From Streptomyces sp. NBC_00442 (lineage in GTDB: Bacteria; Actinomycetota; Actinomycetes; Streptomycetales; Streptomycetaceae), in the NCBI RefSeq assembly GCF_036014195.1, contig NZ_CP107918.1, positions 4,836,001-4,900,000 on the forward strand: a stretch of DNA of 64,000 nt, in the 5' to 3' direction. Below the pieces are notes generated by a model, which made no database searches, was not told where the DNA came from, and worked only from the letters and a program-made list of their open reading frames with translations. Numbering within the stretch: the first letter of the stretch is position 1; each line of letters begins with the position of its first letter. The position numbers were made by a program, and so were the translations under genes. This document shows, one piece after another, positions 26,091 through 34,380 of this stretch.

Positions 26091-27122
26091 ATGTACGGGA
26101 GTTGGGCAGGGGCAGGCGTACGGGTCCGGGTGCCGGCCATCGCGATGGCGCTCCTCGCGGCGGGCTGCGGCAGCGGCGACGTGGGCCACGGAGCGGACGC
26201 GGGGGGCAGCCCCGAGCCGTCCGGACTCGCTCAACTCGGCTCGTCCACCAGCCCGTTCTGGGTGGACCCGGACACCAACGCGGCACGTCAGCTCGCCGCC
26301 TACACGCGGGCCGGCGACAGCGAGAAGGCCGCGCTCATCAGGAAGATCGCCGAGCAGCCGGCGGGTGAGTGGATCGCGGGGAGCGACCCCGAAGGGGTGG
26401 TCCGCGGCTACACCGAGTCAGCCGCGAAGGCCGGGCGCACGGCGCTGCTGGTCCTCTACAACATCCCGCACCGCGACTGCGGCCAGTTCTCCCGGGGCGG
26501 CGCCCCCGACGGCGACGCCTACCGAGGCTGGGTCGACCAGGTGGCGCGGGGCATCGGCGAGCGCCCCGCCACGATCGTCCTGGAACCGGACGCGCTCCTG
26601 CACGTCGTCGACGGCTGCACGCCGGCCGAGTTCCGCGAGGCGCGGTACGCGCTGTTGAAGGGCGCCGTCGAGCGGCTCAAGCGGCAGCCCGCGACGAAGG
26701 TGTACGTGGACGCGGGCAACGCCGGGTGGCGCTCGCCGGAGGCCCTGGACGAACCGCTGCGGCGGGCGGGCATCACGGGCGCCGACGGCTTCGCGGTCAA
26801 CGTCTCCAACTTCCAGACGACGGGGGCGAGCCGGGAGTTCGGCGAGCACCTCTCCGCCAAGGTCGACGGCAAGCACTTCGTGATCGACACGAGCCGCAAC
26901 GGCAACGGCCCCTACACCGGTGGCGATCCGCAGGAGAGGTGGTGCAATCCGCCCGGCCGTGCGCTCGGCGAACGGCCGACGACGGACACGGGCGGCGGCC
27001 CGGTCGACGCCTATGTGTGGGCGAAGCGGCCGGGGGAGTCGGACGGCCCTTGCAAGGGCGGCCCCCCGGCGGGCAAGTGGTGGCCGGAATACGCCCTGTC
27101 CCTCGCGGGCAACACCCGCTGA
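26091..27122 (+). CDS. Glycoside hydrolase family 6 lipoprotein (endoglucanase-like)
   Basis: The 343-residue exported enzyme has a lipoprotein signal (VPAIAMALLAAGCGSGD). The GH6 catalytic domain motifs are PFWVDPDTNAARQLAAY, LVLYNIPHRDCGQFSRGG, the catalytic-acid strand IVLEPDALLHVVD, VYVDAGNAGWRSPEAL, GFAVNVSNFQTT, FVIDTSRNGNGP and AYVWAKRPGESDG. GH6 enzymes cleave beta-1,4-glucan with inversion. There is no cellulose-binding module, so it probably acts at the cell surface on soluble glucan or during hyphal-tip growth. AAGGGG lies before the ATG. A strong hairpin at 27201 ends the gene. Confidence 0.88.
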   Translation: MYGSWAGAGVRVRVPAIAMALLAAGCGSGDVGHGADAGGSPEPSGLAQLGSSTSPFWVDPDTNAARQLAAYTRAGDSEKAALIRKIAEQPAGEWIAGSDPEGVVRGYTESAAKAGRTALLVLYNIPHRDCGQFSRGGAPDGDAYRGWVDQVARGIGERPATIVLEPDALLHVVDGCTPAEFREARYALLKGAVERLKRQPATKVYVDAGNAGWRSPEALDEPLRRAGITGADGFAVNVSNFQTTGASREFGEHLSAKVDGKHFVIDTSRNGNGPYTGGDPQERWCNPPGRALGERPTTDTGGGPVDAYVWAKRPGESDGPCKGGPPAGKWWPEYALSLAGNTR

Positions 27123-27200
27123 CGTTCCCGTCGGCAACGCCCGCCGACCGGCCGGCGGCCACCGGCTGCGCGGACACGCCCGGCCCGGCTCCGGGAACGA

Positions 27201-27235
27201 CCGAGGCCCCCTCGCGCTGGGCGAGGGGGCCTCGG
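27201..27235. terminator. Strong bidirectional hairpin between GH6 and tRNA-Lys
   Basis: CCGAGGCCCCCTCGC (27201-27215) pairs perfectly with GCGAGGGGGCCTCGG (27221-27235) over a 5-base loop. It lies between the end of the plus-strand GH6 gene and the 3' end of the minus-strand tRNA gene and can serve both. Confidence 0.85.
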
Positions 27236-27242
27236 TGGTGCG

Positions 27243-27316
27243 TGCGCCGCCAGGGACTCGAACCCCGGACCCGCTGATTAAGAGTCAGCTGCTCTAACCA
27301 ACTGAGCTAGCGGCGC
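27243..27316 (-). tRNA. tRNA-Lys(CTT), copy 1
   Basis: Read on the minus strand, the 74-nt cloverleaf has acceptor strands GCGCCGC/GCGGCGC, D-arm GCTCAGTTGGTTAGAGC, an anticodon stem-loop with loop CTCTTAA (anticodon CTT, reads AAG), a T-arm with GGTTCGAGTCC and discriminator A. CCA is not encoded. An identical copy lies at 60552-60625. Confidence 0.95.
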
Positions 27317-27509
27317 CTGCTGACTCGGAAAACTTTACCGGACTCCTGAGGGTGGTTTTGACCAGCGCCACGCTGTCAGATGTTCGTTTTATCGGTACTA
27401 ATCGGTCAAAATGTGACGTGTTTGGGCAGTACCAACGCTGTCCTGCGCGTGGAAGCGCGGAAACGATCGCCGAAGTCTCCGATTGCGGAACGAACGGGAG
27501 AGGCAGCGG

Positions 27510-28904
27510 ATGGAAGCCAGTACACCCGGACCGGTGTTCGAGGACTATGAGCCCACGGCCGAGTGCGGCTGCGCCGGCTGCGCCGACCGGCGGCGGCTGC
27601 GGCTGCTCCCGGTGCGCGACGGCGGCCACCCCGCGGCACACGGCGGAGCCCGCCGCGCACTGGTGGCGGCCACGGCGGCCTCCATGGTGCTCGGCGCGGG
27701 CACGGCGGCCGCGGCCGCCCCGCTCCCGGCGCCCGAGGGCCCCGGCGCGAACAGGGCCGCCGACCCGGGCCCGCCCAACGGGCAGGGCAGCACCAGCGGA
27801 CTGCACGGAGCGCCCGGCCACGCCGCACCCGAGACGCCGCGGCCCACCACCCGGGCCGAGATCATCAACCGGGCCAAGACCTGGGTGACCGCGTCCGTGC
27901 CGTACGACATGGAGGCGTACTGGAAGGACGGGTACCGGCAGGACTGCTCCGGCTACGTCTCGATGGCGTGGGATCTCGGCACCAACGAGTGGACGGGGAG
28001 CCTCGCGCAGTTCGGGGTGCGGGTGACGCGCGACGAGCTGCAACCCGGCGACATCCTGCTCTTCCACAATCCGAGCGACCCCAACAAGGGCTCGCACGTC
28101 GTCCTCTTCGGCGGCTGGACCGACTACACGCACACCTACTACACCGCCTACGAGCAGACGCCGCCGCACTCCCGCACCCAGGCCACCCCGTACGCGTACT
28201 GGAAGAACTCGGCCAGTTACGTGCCCTACCGCTACAAGGGGATCGCCGCGGGCAGCGCGGGCGCGGTGCCCGCCGCCGACCGTGACAACGGCACGGGCGC
28301 CGACAGCGGGAGCGCGGCGTTCCCCGGGGCGGACAAGTTCGGGCCCGGCGCCGACAACGCTTACGTCACGCGGCTCGGCCAGATGCTGGTGCGGCGCGGC
28401 GGAGGCCGCTTCTACGCACAGGGCCCCGGGCCCCGCTGGGGGACGGCGGACCTGAACGCGACCCGGGCCTTCCAGGAGGCCCAGGGATGGACCGGCGCCG
28501 ACGCCGACGGGATTCCCGGGGCGCGCACCTGGGCGCTGCTCGTGCAGGGGACCGGCAAGAACATCCCGCCCGTCCCGGCGGGTCCGCCGCCCTCGGGTTC
28601 GCTCTCCTCGGGTGCGGTGCCCGCCGCGGCGGTGCCTGCGGCCGCAGCCGGTGCGCAGGCGGCGCGGCCCGCCTACCCCGGTGCGAGCACCTTCCGTACG
28701 GGACAGAGCGGTCCGTACGTCACCCGGCTCGGCCGGCAGCTCGTGCTGAAGGGCTTCGGCACGCACTACACCTCGGGTCCCGGGCCGCGCTGGGGCGAGG
28801 CGGACCGGCGCAACGTCGAGGCGTTCCAGCGCGCACAGGGCTGGCGCGGCGCCGAGGCCGACGGCTACCCCGGCCCCGAGACGTGGCGGCGGCTCTTCGC
28901 ATGA
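27510..28904 (+). CDS. NlpC/P60-like protein with two peptidoglycan-binding domains
   Basis: The 464-residue exported protein has a twin-Arg-like or Sec signal region (GGARRALVAATAASMVLGAGTAAAAA) after a cytosolic Cys-rich start (ECGCAGCADRRRL). An NlpC/P60-type cysteine amidase domain follows, with the catalytic Cys in YRQDCSGYVSMAWDLG and the His in GSHVVLFGGWTD. Two repeats of about 70 residues at the end (FGPGADNAYVTRLGQMLVRRGGG and FRTGQSGPYVTRLGRQLVLKGFG, each ending in a G-W-x-G-A-D/E-A-D-G-PG-TW pattern) are peptidoglycan-binding modules. It should bind and trim cell-wall peptides. The next gene begins 25 bases after the stop. Confidence 0.85.
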   Translation: MEASTPGPVFEDYEPTAECGCAGCADRRRLRLLPVRDGGHPAAHGGARRALVAATAASMVLGAGTAAAAAPLPAPEGPGANRAADPGPPNGQGSTSGLHGAPGHAAPETPRPTTRAEIINRAKTWVTASVPYDMEAYWKDGYRQDCSGYVSMAWDLGTNEWTGSLAQFGVRVTRDELQPGDILLFHNPSDPNKGSHVVLFGGWTDYTHTYYTAYEQTPPHSRTQATPYAYWKNSASYVPYRYKGIAAGSAGAVPAADRDNGTGADSGSAAFPGADKFGPGADNAYVTRLGQMLVRRGGGRFYAQGPGPRWGTADLNATRAFQEAQGWTGADADGIPGARTWALLVQGTGKNIPPVPAGPPPSGSLSSGAVPAAAVPAAAAGAQAARPAYPGASTFRTGQSGPYVTRLGRQLVLKGFGTHYTSGPGPRWGEADRRNVEAFQRAQGWRGAEADGYPGPETWRRLFA

Positions 28905-28929
28905 GGACATGAGGAAGGGACACACCAGC

Positions 28930-30180
28930 ATGCAGACCCCGACCCCGACCCAGACCCAGACCCCGACCCCGGGGCCGGCCGCATCCGGTGGCGGCGAGTC
29001 GCCGCCCCGGGGCCCGGCCGTGGGGCCCGCCCAAGCTGTCGCCCCCGCCCAAGCTGCCGCCCCCGGCGCGCCGGACACCGGTCGCAGGGTGGCGGTGATC
29101 CGCGGCGAGAGCACCGCCGAGATCCCCGTCCATCTGCTGTTCCGCGACGACACCGGTCCCGGCCCCGTGGTGCACGCGGCGGATCCGCGGGCCCCGCGCC
29201 CGGCCGCCGCACGGCCGCCTCAGCAGGCCGGACCGCGGAGCGTGGTCGCCGCGCCCGCGCGGCCGGCCACACCGGTGGATCCCCGCATCGCGGAACGGCC
29301 GGGCCCGGCGGTGCCGGGCGGCGTCGCGGTGGCCGCCGGGATCATCGCGCTCGCCGGGTGCGGCGCCGTGACCTGGTGGGCCGGGGTCCTGCCGCGTGCC
29401 CTCACCGCGTTGCTGCGGCTGCCCGCGCATCCGTACCACGGGATCCGGCTCGAACAGTGGGGGCTGCTCGCGCTCGGGGCGACCGTTGCGGTCCTCGCCT
29501 TCGGAGGCCTCGACCGCGGACACGTCGGCTATGCCTGGGTGCTTTCCCTGTTCGGCGACTACCGGGGGAGCGTGCGGCGCACCGGCCTCGTGTGGATGAG
29601 CCCGCTGCTGCTGCGGCGCCGCGTCGACCTGCGGCTGCGGCACTGGCGCAGCGAGCCGATGGGCGCCGTCGACGCGCGGGGCACCGCGCTCCAGGTCGTG
29701 GTCCTCGTGGTGTGGCGGATCAGGGACACCGCGCGGGCCACCCTCGCCGTCGCCGACCACGAGAGGTATCTGCGCGAGCAGGTGGAGGCGGCGATGGCCC
29801 GCGTGCTCTCGCAGCTCCCGGCCGACGCCTTCCACGAGGACGCGCCGACGCTCAGGAACGCGGAGGCCGTCGGCGAGGCGCTGACCCGGATGCTGAAGGA
29901 GGAGGCGGAGCCCGTCGGCATCGAGCTGTACGCGGCGCAGCCGACCCGGATCGAGTACGCGCCCGAGGTGGCCGCGGCGATGCGCAGACAGCGGGTCGCG
30001 GCGATCGACGCCCAGCACCGCGACTCGGTGCTGACCTCGGTGGTCGACGCCGTGGACGACACCGTGCACCGGCTGACCTCGCGGGGCCTGGTGGAGCTCG
30101 ACGCGTACGAGCGCAAGGCGTTGGTGAAGGACCTGACGGTCGCGTTCTACACGGGGCGCGGGGCGGGGGAGGGCGTCTGA
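28930..30180 (+). CDS. SPFH (stomatin/prohibitin/flotillin) domain protein
   Basis: The protein has about 416 residues. It opens with a Thr/Pro/Gln repeat and an Ala/Pro-rich region, then VAVIRGESTAEIPVHLLFRDD. Two membrane helices follow (GVAVAAGIIALAGCGAVTWWAG and EQWGLLALGATVAVLAFGGL). The SPFH domain has RRTGLVWMSPLLLRRRVDLRLRHWRSEPMGAVDARGTALQVVVLVVWRIRD, and the end is a helical coil (HERYLREQVEAAMARVLSQL to the end). SPFH proteins scaffold membrane microdomains. Start ATG 28930 is behind AGGAAGGG; ATG 28909 is an alternative. Linkage to the wall-binding NlpC protein suggests an envelope role. Confidence 0.82.
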   Translation: MQTPTPTQTQTPTPGPAASGGGESPPRGPAVGPAQAVAPAQAAAPGAPDTGRRVAVIRGESTAEIPVHLLFRDDTGPGPVVHAADPRAPRPAAARPPQQAGPRSVVAAPARPATPVDPRIAERPGPAVPGGVAVAAGIIALAGCGAVTWWAGVLPRALTALLRLPAHPYHGIRLEQWGLLALGATVAVLAFGGLDRGHVGYAWVLSLFGDYRGSVRRTGLVWMSPLLLRRRVDLRLRHWRSEPMGAVDARGTALQVVVLVVWRIRDTARATLAVADHERYLREQVEAAMARVLSQLPADAFHEDAPTLRNAEAVGEALTRMLKEEAEPVGIELYAAQPTRIEYAPEVAAAMRRQRVAAIDAQHRDSVLTSVVDAVDDTVHRLTSRGLVELDAYERKALVKDLTVAFYTGRGAGEGV

Positions 30181-30287
30181 GGGGGCGTGGGCCGGGCGGT
30201 GGCCGAGGGCCCGCACGCCGGAAAGACGTCGAGGGATTGGCCTGGACCAGGATCTGGACACGCCCAACTCCCTTCCATAGTCTGTTA

Positions 30288-30303
30288 GTTGGTCTAGACC
30301 GGA
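30288..30303. promoter_or_regulatory. DasR-responsive-element-like site
   Basis: GTTGGTCTAGACCGGA contains the perfect palindrome GGTCTAGACC that forms the core of the DasR operator (consensus ACTGGTCTAGACCAGT). It lies 66 bases before the LPMO start. DasR is the GlcNAc-responsive repressor of chitin-utilisation genes in Streptomyces, so the site fits the downstream gene. Confidence 0.8.
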
Positions 30304-30368
30304 ACATGACATACCGCACGCGTGCAGCCCATCCCCAGGAACTCCCCACGTTCTCCAGGAGTGTCAGC

Positions 30369-30968
30369 ATGCGAAAGAAGCAGCGGCTCGGTGCCGTCGT
30401 GGTGGGACTCGCCGTCGCCGGCGCGTCCCTGCTCGCGACCGGCAGCGCGAGCAGCCACGGCTACACCGACCAGCCGATCAGCAGGCAGAAGGTCTGCGCC
30501 AACGGCACGGTCAAGAACTGCGGCGACATCCAGTGGGAGCCGCAGTCCGTCGAGGGCCCCAAGGGCTTTCCCGCGTCCGGCCCGGCCGACGGCACCATCT
30601 GCGCGGGCGGCAACAGCAGGTTCGCCGAGCTGGACGACCCGCGCGGCGGTACCGGCTGGCCCACGACACAACTGACGGGTGGCCAGACCTACACGTTCCG
30701 CTGGCAGTTCACCGCCCGCCACGCGACGACCGACTTCCGGTACTACCTCACCAAGCAGGGCTGGAACCCGGCCCAGAAGCTGACCAGGGCCGCACTCGAC
30801 ACCCAGCCGTTCCTCACCGTTCCCTACGGCGGCAAGCAGCCGCCCGCCACGGTCTCCCACCAGGGAACCATCCCCACCGGCCGGACCGGGCGCCAGATGA
30901 TCGTCGCCGTGTGGACGATCGCGGACACCGGAAACGCCTTCTACGCCTGCTCGGACGTTCAGTTCTGA
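30369..30968 (+). CDS. AA10 lytic polysaccharide monooxygenase (chitin-type)
   Basis: This 199-residue secreted copper enzyme cleaves crystalline chitin or cellulose oxidatively. The signal peptide ends at SASS, leaving His30 (HGYTDQP) as the mature N-terminus, one arm of the copper histidine brace. The second ligand is His118 in FTARHATTDFRYYLTKQGW, and the axial Phe/Tyr region is GNAFYACSDVQF at the C-terminus. There is no separate binding module; the length is typical for small single-domain chitin-active AA10 proteins. AGGAG precedes the ATG by 7 bases. The DasR-like site upstream indicates control by chitin-derived amino sugars. Confidence 0.92.
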   Translation: MRKKQRLGAVVVGLAVAGASLLATGSASSHGYTDQPISRQKVCANGTVKNCGDIQWEPQSVEGPKGFPASGPADGTICAGGNSRFAELDDPRGGTGWPTTQLTGGQTYTFRWQFTARHATTDFRYYLTKQGWNPAQKLTRAALDTQPFLTVPYGGKQPPATVSHQGTIPTGRTGRQMIVAVWTIADTGNAFYACSDVQF

Positions 30969-30994
30969 CGCTCCATCAACTACGGTGCGGCGCC

Positions 30995-32626
30995 ATGACG
31001 AAGAGGGCGTCGATCGCCGCGTACGTACAGCGCCAATGGGGCGACCGGCGGACCGCGCTGCGCTGCGGCGACCTGGAGCTCACCCACCACCAGGTCGCCG
31101 CGGGCGCTGCCGCCCGTGCGGCCCTCCTCGCCGAGCTGCTGCCCCGGGGCGCCGAGCCGCACCTCGGAGTACTGCTCGACAACACCCCCGAATTCGCGCT
31201 CTGGCTCAGCGCGGCGGCCCTCGCCGGGGCCGCCGTGGCGGGCATCAACCCGACCCGGCGCGGGCCCGAGCTGGCCCGCGACATCCTGCACACCGAATGC
31301 GCGGTCCTGGTCACCGGCCGCGCCCACCTTCCCCTGCTCGACGGGCTCGAACTGCCCGGCGTACGGGTCCTGGTGACCGACACCGAGGCGTACGACCAGC
31401 TGCTCGCCCCGTACCGGGGGGCGACGCCGGGCGATGCGACGGTGGGGCCGGTCGGGCCGCGGAGCCGGCTCCTGCTGTACTTCACGTCCGGCTCGACCGG
31501 CGCCCCCAAGGCCGCGATCTGCACCCAGGGCCGGCTCGCGGCGGCCGGCGAGTCGCTCGCCTCCCACTTCGCGCTCGGCCGCGAGGACGTCCACTACATC
31601 TGCATGCCGCTGTTCCACGGCAACGCGGTGATCGCCAACTGGGCCCCGGCGCTGACGACCGGCGCGACGGTGGCGCTCCGCGACCGCTTCTCGGCGTCGG
31701 GCTTCCTCGACGACGTACGGGCGTACGGCGCCACGTACTTCACCTATGTGGGCCGGGCGGTCCAGTACCTGCTGGCCACCCCGGCCCGGCCGGACGACCG
31801 CGCGCACACCCTGCGGACCGGGTTCGGCACCGAGGCCGGGGCGGCCGACGCGGACCGGTTCGCCGCACGGTTCGGCGTGCGGCTCGTCGAGGGGTACGGG
31901 TCCTCCGAGGGCGGGGCGGCGATCCAGCGCACCCCGGGCACACCGCCGGGCGCGATCGGCGGGGCCGCGCCGGGCAGCGACCTCGCGGTGGTCGACCCCG
32001 AGACGGGCCGCGACTGCGAGACGGCCCGCTTCGACGCGGCCGGCCGGCTCCTCAACGGGGCCGCCGCGATAGGGGAGTTGGTGAACCGTGCGCCCAACCC
32101 CTTCGAGGGCTACTGGCGCAACCCGGCCGCGGAGGCGGAACGGCGCCGGGGCGGCTGGTACTGGACGGGTGACCTGTTCTTCCGCGACGCGGACGGCTTC
32201 CTCTACTTCGCGGCGCGCGCCGACGACCGGCTGCGGGTCGACAGCGAGAACCTGGCCGCCGCGATGATCGAGAACATCCTCGCGCGCTGGGAGCCGGTGC
32301 GCGGCGTGGCGGTGTACGCGGTGCCCGACCCCGTGACGGGCGACCAGGTGATGGCGGCCCTCGCCCTGCCGGACCCGACCTCCTTCGACCCCGCCGCCTT
32401 CGCCGAATTCCTCGCCGCCCAAACCGACTTGGGTACGAAGATGGCGCCGCGGTTCGTGCGGGTGATGGCGGGGCTGCCGGTGACGGCGACGAACAAGGTG
32501 TGGCGGGCGGGGTTGCGGGGGGAGGGGTTCTGGTCGGGCGGGATCGTCTGGTGGCGCCCCCCGGGAGACTCGGCGTACCGCCGCCTGACCTCCACCGACC
32601 TGGCCGCGGCTCTGCCCCGGTCCTGA
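30995..32626 (+). CDS. Acyl-CoA synthetase (AMP-binding, FadD type)
   Basis: The 543-residue ANL-superfamily ligase has the phosphate-binding loop YFTSGSTGAPKAAI, the A5-type motif LVEGYGSSEGG, the hinge Asp region YWTGDLFFRDADGFLYFAARADDRLRVDSENL, and the catalytic lysine near VTATNKVWR. The N-terminal part (GVLLDNTPEFALWLSAAALAGAAVAGINPTRRG) is typical of long-chain or very-long-chain fatty acyl-CoA synthetases (FadD17-like). It activates a carboxylic acid as AMP ester and then CoA thioester. It starts 26 bases after the LPMO stop but is probably independently regulated. The substrate is not predictable from sequence alone. Confidence 0.86.
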   Translation: MTKRASIAAYVQRQWGDRRTALRCGDLELTHHQVAAGAAARAALLAELLPRGAEPHLGVLLDNTPEFALWLSAAALAGAAVAGINPTRRGPELARDILHTECAVLVTGRAHLPLLDGLELPGVRVLVTDTEAYDQLLAPYRGATPGDATVGPVGPRSRLLLYFTSGSTGAPKAAICTQGRLAAAGESLASHFALGREDVHYICMPLFHGNAVIANWAPALTTGATVALRDRFSASGFLDDVRAYGATYFTYVGRAVQYLLATPARPDDRAHTLRTGFGTEAGAADADRFAARFGVRLVEGYGSSEGGAAIQRTPGTPPGAIGGAAPGSDLAVVDPETGRDCETARFDAAGRLLNGAAAIGELVNRAPNPFEGYWRNPAAEAERRRGGWYWTGDLFFRDADGFLYFAARADDRLRVDSENLAAAMIENILARWEPVRGVAVYAVPDPVTGDQVMAALALPDPTSFDPAAFAEFLAAQTDLGTKMAPRFVRVMAGLPVTATNKVWRAGLRGEGFWSGGIVWWRPPGDSAYRRLTSTDLAAALPRS

Positions 32627-32767
32627 GCGGGGCGGTTGCCCGACCGTGCGGCGCCGCCCTGGACCTTGGTGCCTGTCGTCCCCCGACCGCGGTGCACCGT
32701 CGCCCCCCGGGCAGGCGGTCCGCCGGGAATCAGGAATAGAGCGGGACCGCCCACCACTTGCTCGATC

Positions 32768-34165
32768 ATGAGATTCATCGATGTTCCGACCAGGGACGGA
32801 TCCGTCCTGCGGGGAATCCACTACGCATCGTCCCGGCCCCAGCCCGGACCCGTGGTGCTCGTCCTGACACCGTACGGAGCGGACCGGTACCACCCGGACG
32901 GGCAGTTCTTCGCCGGGCGGGGCTTCCACTTCGTGAGCCTCGACTCACGGGGGCGTGGCGATTCGGACGGAGTGTTCAGACCGTTCCACGACGACGGTGA
33001 CGACGGGCACGACGCGGTGTCGTGGCTCGCGGACCAGTCGTGGAGCACCGGCGACGTCGTCACCTACGGCGGGTCGTACAGCGGATTCGTCCAATGGGCG
33101 GTGGCCGGCACCCGACCGCGAGCGCTCCGCGCGATCGCACCCGTGGCATCGGTCTGCCCGGGGGTCGACTTTCCCATGGTCGGCAACGTGCCCACCGCGT
33201 ATGCCGTCCAGTGGCTGGCTCTCAACCACGGGCGGCGGATGAACACCGGCCCGTGGAGCGACAGCCAGTACTGGCGCGACGTGCACCGCGGCCTCGGCGA
33301 CCGGCCGTACCGGGACCTGGACATCGCGTCGGTGGGTGAACGGCTGCCGGCGTTCCAGGAGTGGCTGGACCATCCCGTGTACGACGCGTACTGGGCGTCG
33401 TTCGTGCCGCCCGAGCCCCTCACCCTCCCCGCGCTGACCATCACCGGCCAGTACGACGACGACCAGACGGGCGCACTCACGTACTACGAGCGGCATGCGA
33501 AGACCCATCTCGTGATCGGCCCGTGGGACCACGGTGCCACACGGTCGTCCGCGCGTTCCATCGGCGGCCTGACCTTCGCCGCGGACAGCGCGGTCGACCT
33601 GCGCGCGCTCCACGCCGACTGGTACGACTGGGTGCTGGGCCGCGGCCCGAGCCCGGACTTCCTCGCGGACCGGGTCGCGTACTACCACATCGGTGAAGGG
33701 TGGCGTCACGCTCCGTCATTGCCCCAAGGGCCCACGATCGAGCTGTGCCTGCCCGGGACGGCACTCGACCTGGAGCCCTCGCTGGTTCACCAGGCGCCCG
33801 ACGGCTTCCAGGAACACCTGGCAGAGGACGAGTTCGTGGCCACGGCCCCGGCGCACAGCGTTTCCGGCCGCCCGCGCGCACGCCTCGCGCTGTCGTCCGA
33901 CCTGCCGGACTTCGACCTGCTCGTCGGGCTCTACTTGCTGCGTGACGAAGCGACGCTCCTCGGCGAGGCGGTGCTCCGTGCCCGCCACCTCGACCTCACG
34001 CGGCCCGTCGACCTGACGTTCCCGTTCATCTCCCGGCAGACGGAGCCGGGTGATCGCTTCGCGGTGCGGGTGCGGGCCCCTCACACGCGGTACCAGACCA
34101 ACCGCCATGCGCGGGGCCAGGTGCGGCTTGGCGCGCAATCGTACGTCTCCATGCCTTCGGCGTGA
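32768..34165 (+). CDS. CocE/NonD family serine hydrolase (S15-like)
   Basis: The 465-residue alpha/beta hydrolase has nucleophile Ser103 in YGGSYSGFVQW, an acidic residue in the TGQYDDDQTGA loop (about 230-232) and the catalytic His in IGPWDHGATRSS. This is the layout of the X-Pro dipeptidyl-peptidase/cocaine-esterase family. A C-terminal jelly-roll domain follows (from about 330: IELCLPGTALDLEPSL...VDLTFPFISRQTEPGDRFAVRV). No signal peptide is seen, so it is cytosolic. Substrates in the family are esters and short peptides or beta-lactam-like amides; the natural one is unknown. Start ATG at 32768. Confidence 0.86.
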   Translation: MRFIDVPTRDGSVLRGIHYASSRPQPGPVVLVLTPYGADRYHPDGQFFAGRGFHFVSLDSRGRGDSDGVFRPFHDDGDDGHDAVSWLADQSWSTGDVVTYGGSYSGFVQWAVAGTRPRALRAIAPVASVCPGVDFPMVGNVPTAYAVQWLALNHGRRMNTGPWSDSQYWRDVHRGLGDRPYRDLDIASVGERLPAFQEWLDHPVYDAYWASFVPPEPLTLPALTITGQYDDDQTGALTYYERHAKTHLVIGPWDHGATRSSARSIGGLTFAADSAVDLRALHADWYDWVLGRGPSPDFLADRVAYYHIGEGWRHAPSLPQGPTIELCLPGTALDLEPSLVHQAPDGFQEHLAEDEFVATAPAHSVSGRPRARLALSSDLPDFDLLVGLYLLRDEATLLGEAVLRARHLDLTRPVDLTFPFISRQTEPGDRFAVRVRAPHTRYQTNRHARGQVRLGAQSYVSMPSA

Positions 34166-34210
34166 TGTGCGTGACGACACGTCAGCCGCCCCCGGCACCG
34201 GGCCCGTTCG

Positions 34211-34241
34211 GAGGGTGTGGGGTGGGGGTGGGGTGGGGGTG
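34211..34241 (+). other. G-run tract with quadruplex potential
   Basis: In the 215-bp gap between the CocE-like and SGNH genes, a G-rich stretch on the plus strand has at least five runs of three to five G separated by one- to three-base loops (GGGTGTGGGGTGGGGG and onward). It satisfies the usual G-quadruplex pattern and lies in the leader or promoter of the SGNH gene. Confidence 0.5.
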
Positions 34242-34380
34242 CCTGGTCGGCGGACCAGCTGCCGCATCCGGGTCGGAGGGACGGGGATGGGGCGGCAACA
34301 CCGCCTCGCCCGTCGCGCGGGCGAGTGAATCCTCGGCCAGCGTCCCCCCTCCACCCGCCCCGCAATGGGTGGATGGGCCC

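Noticed and set aside
30995..32626. Acyl-CoA synthetase as the loading enzyme of the AvrD cluster
   Set aside because: It is more than 10 kb away, beyond the GntR module and several unrelated genes, so there is no positional support.
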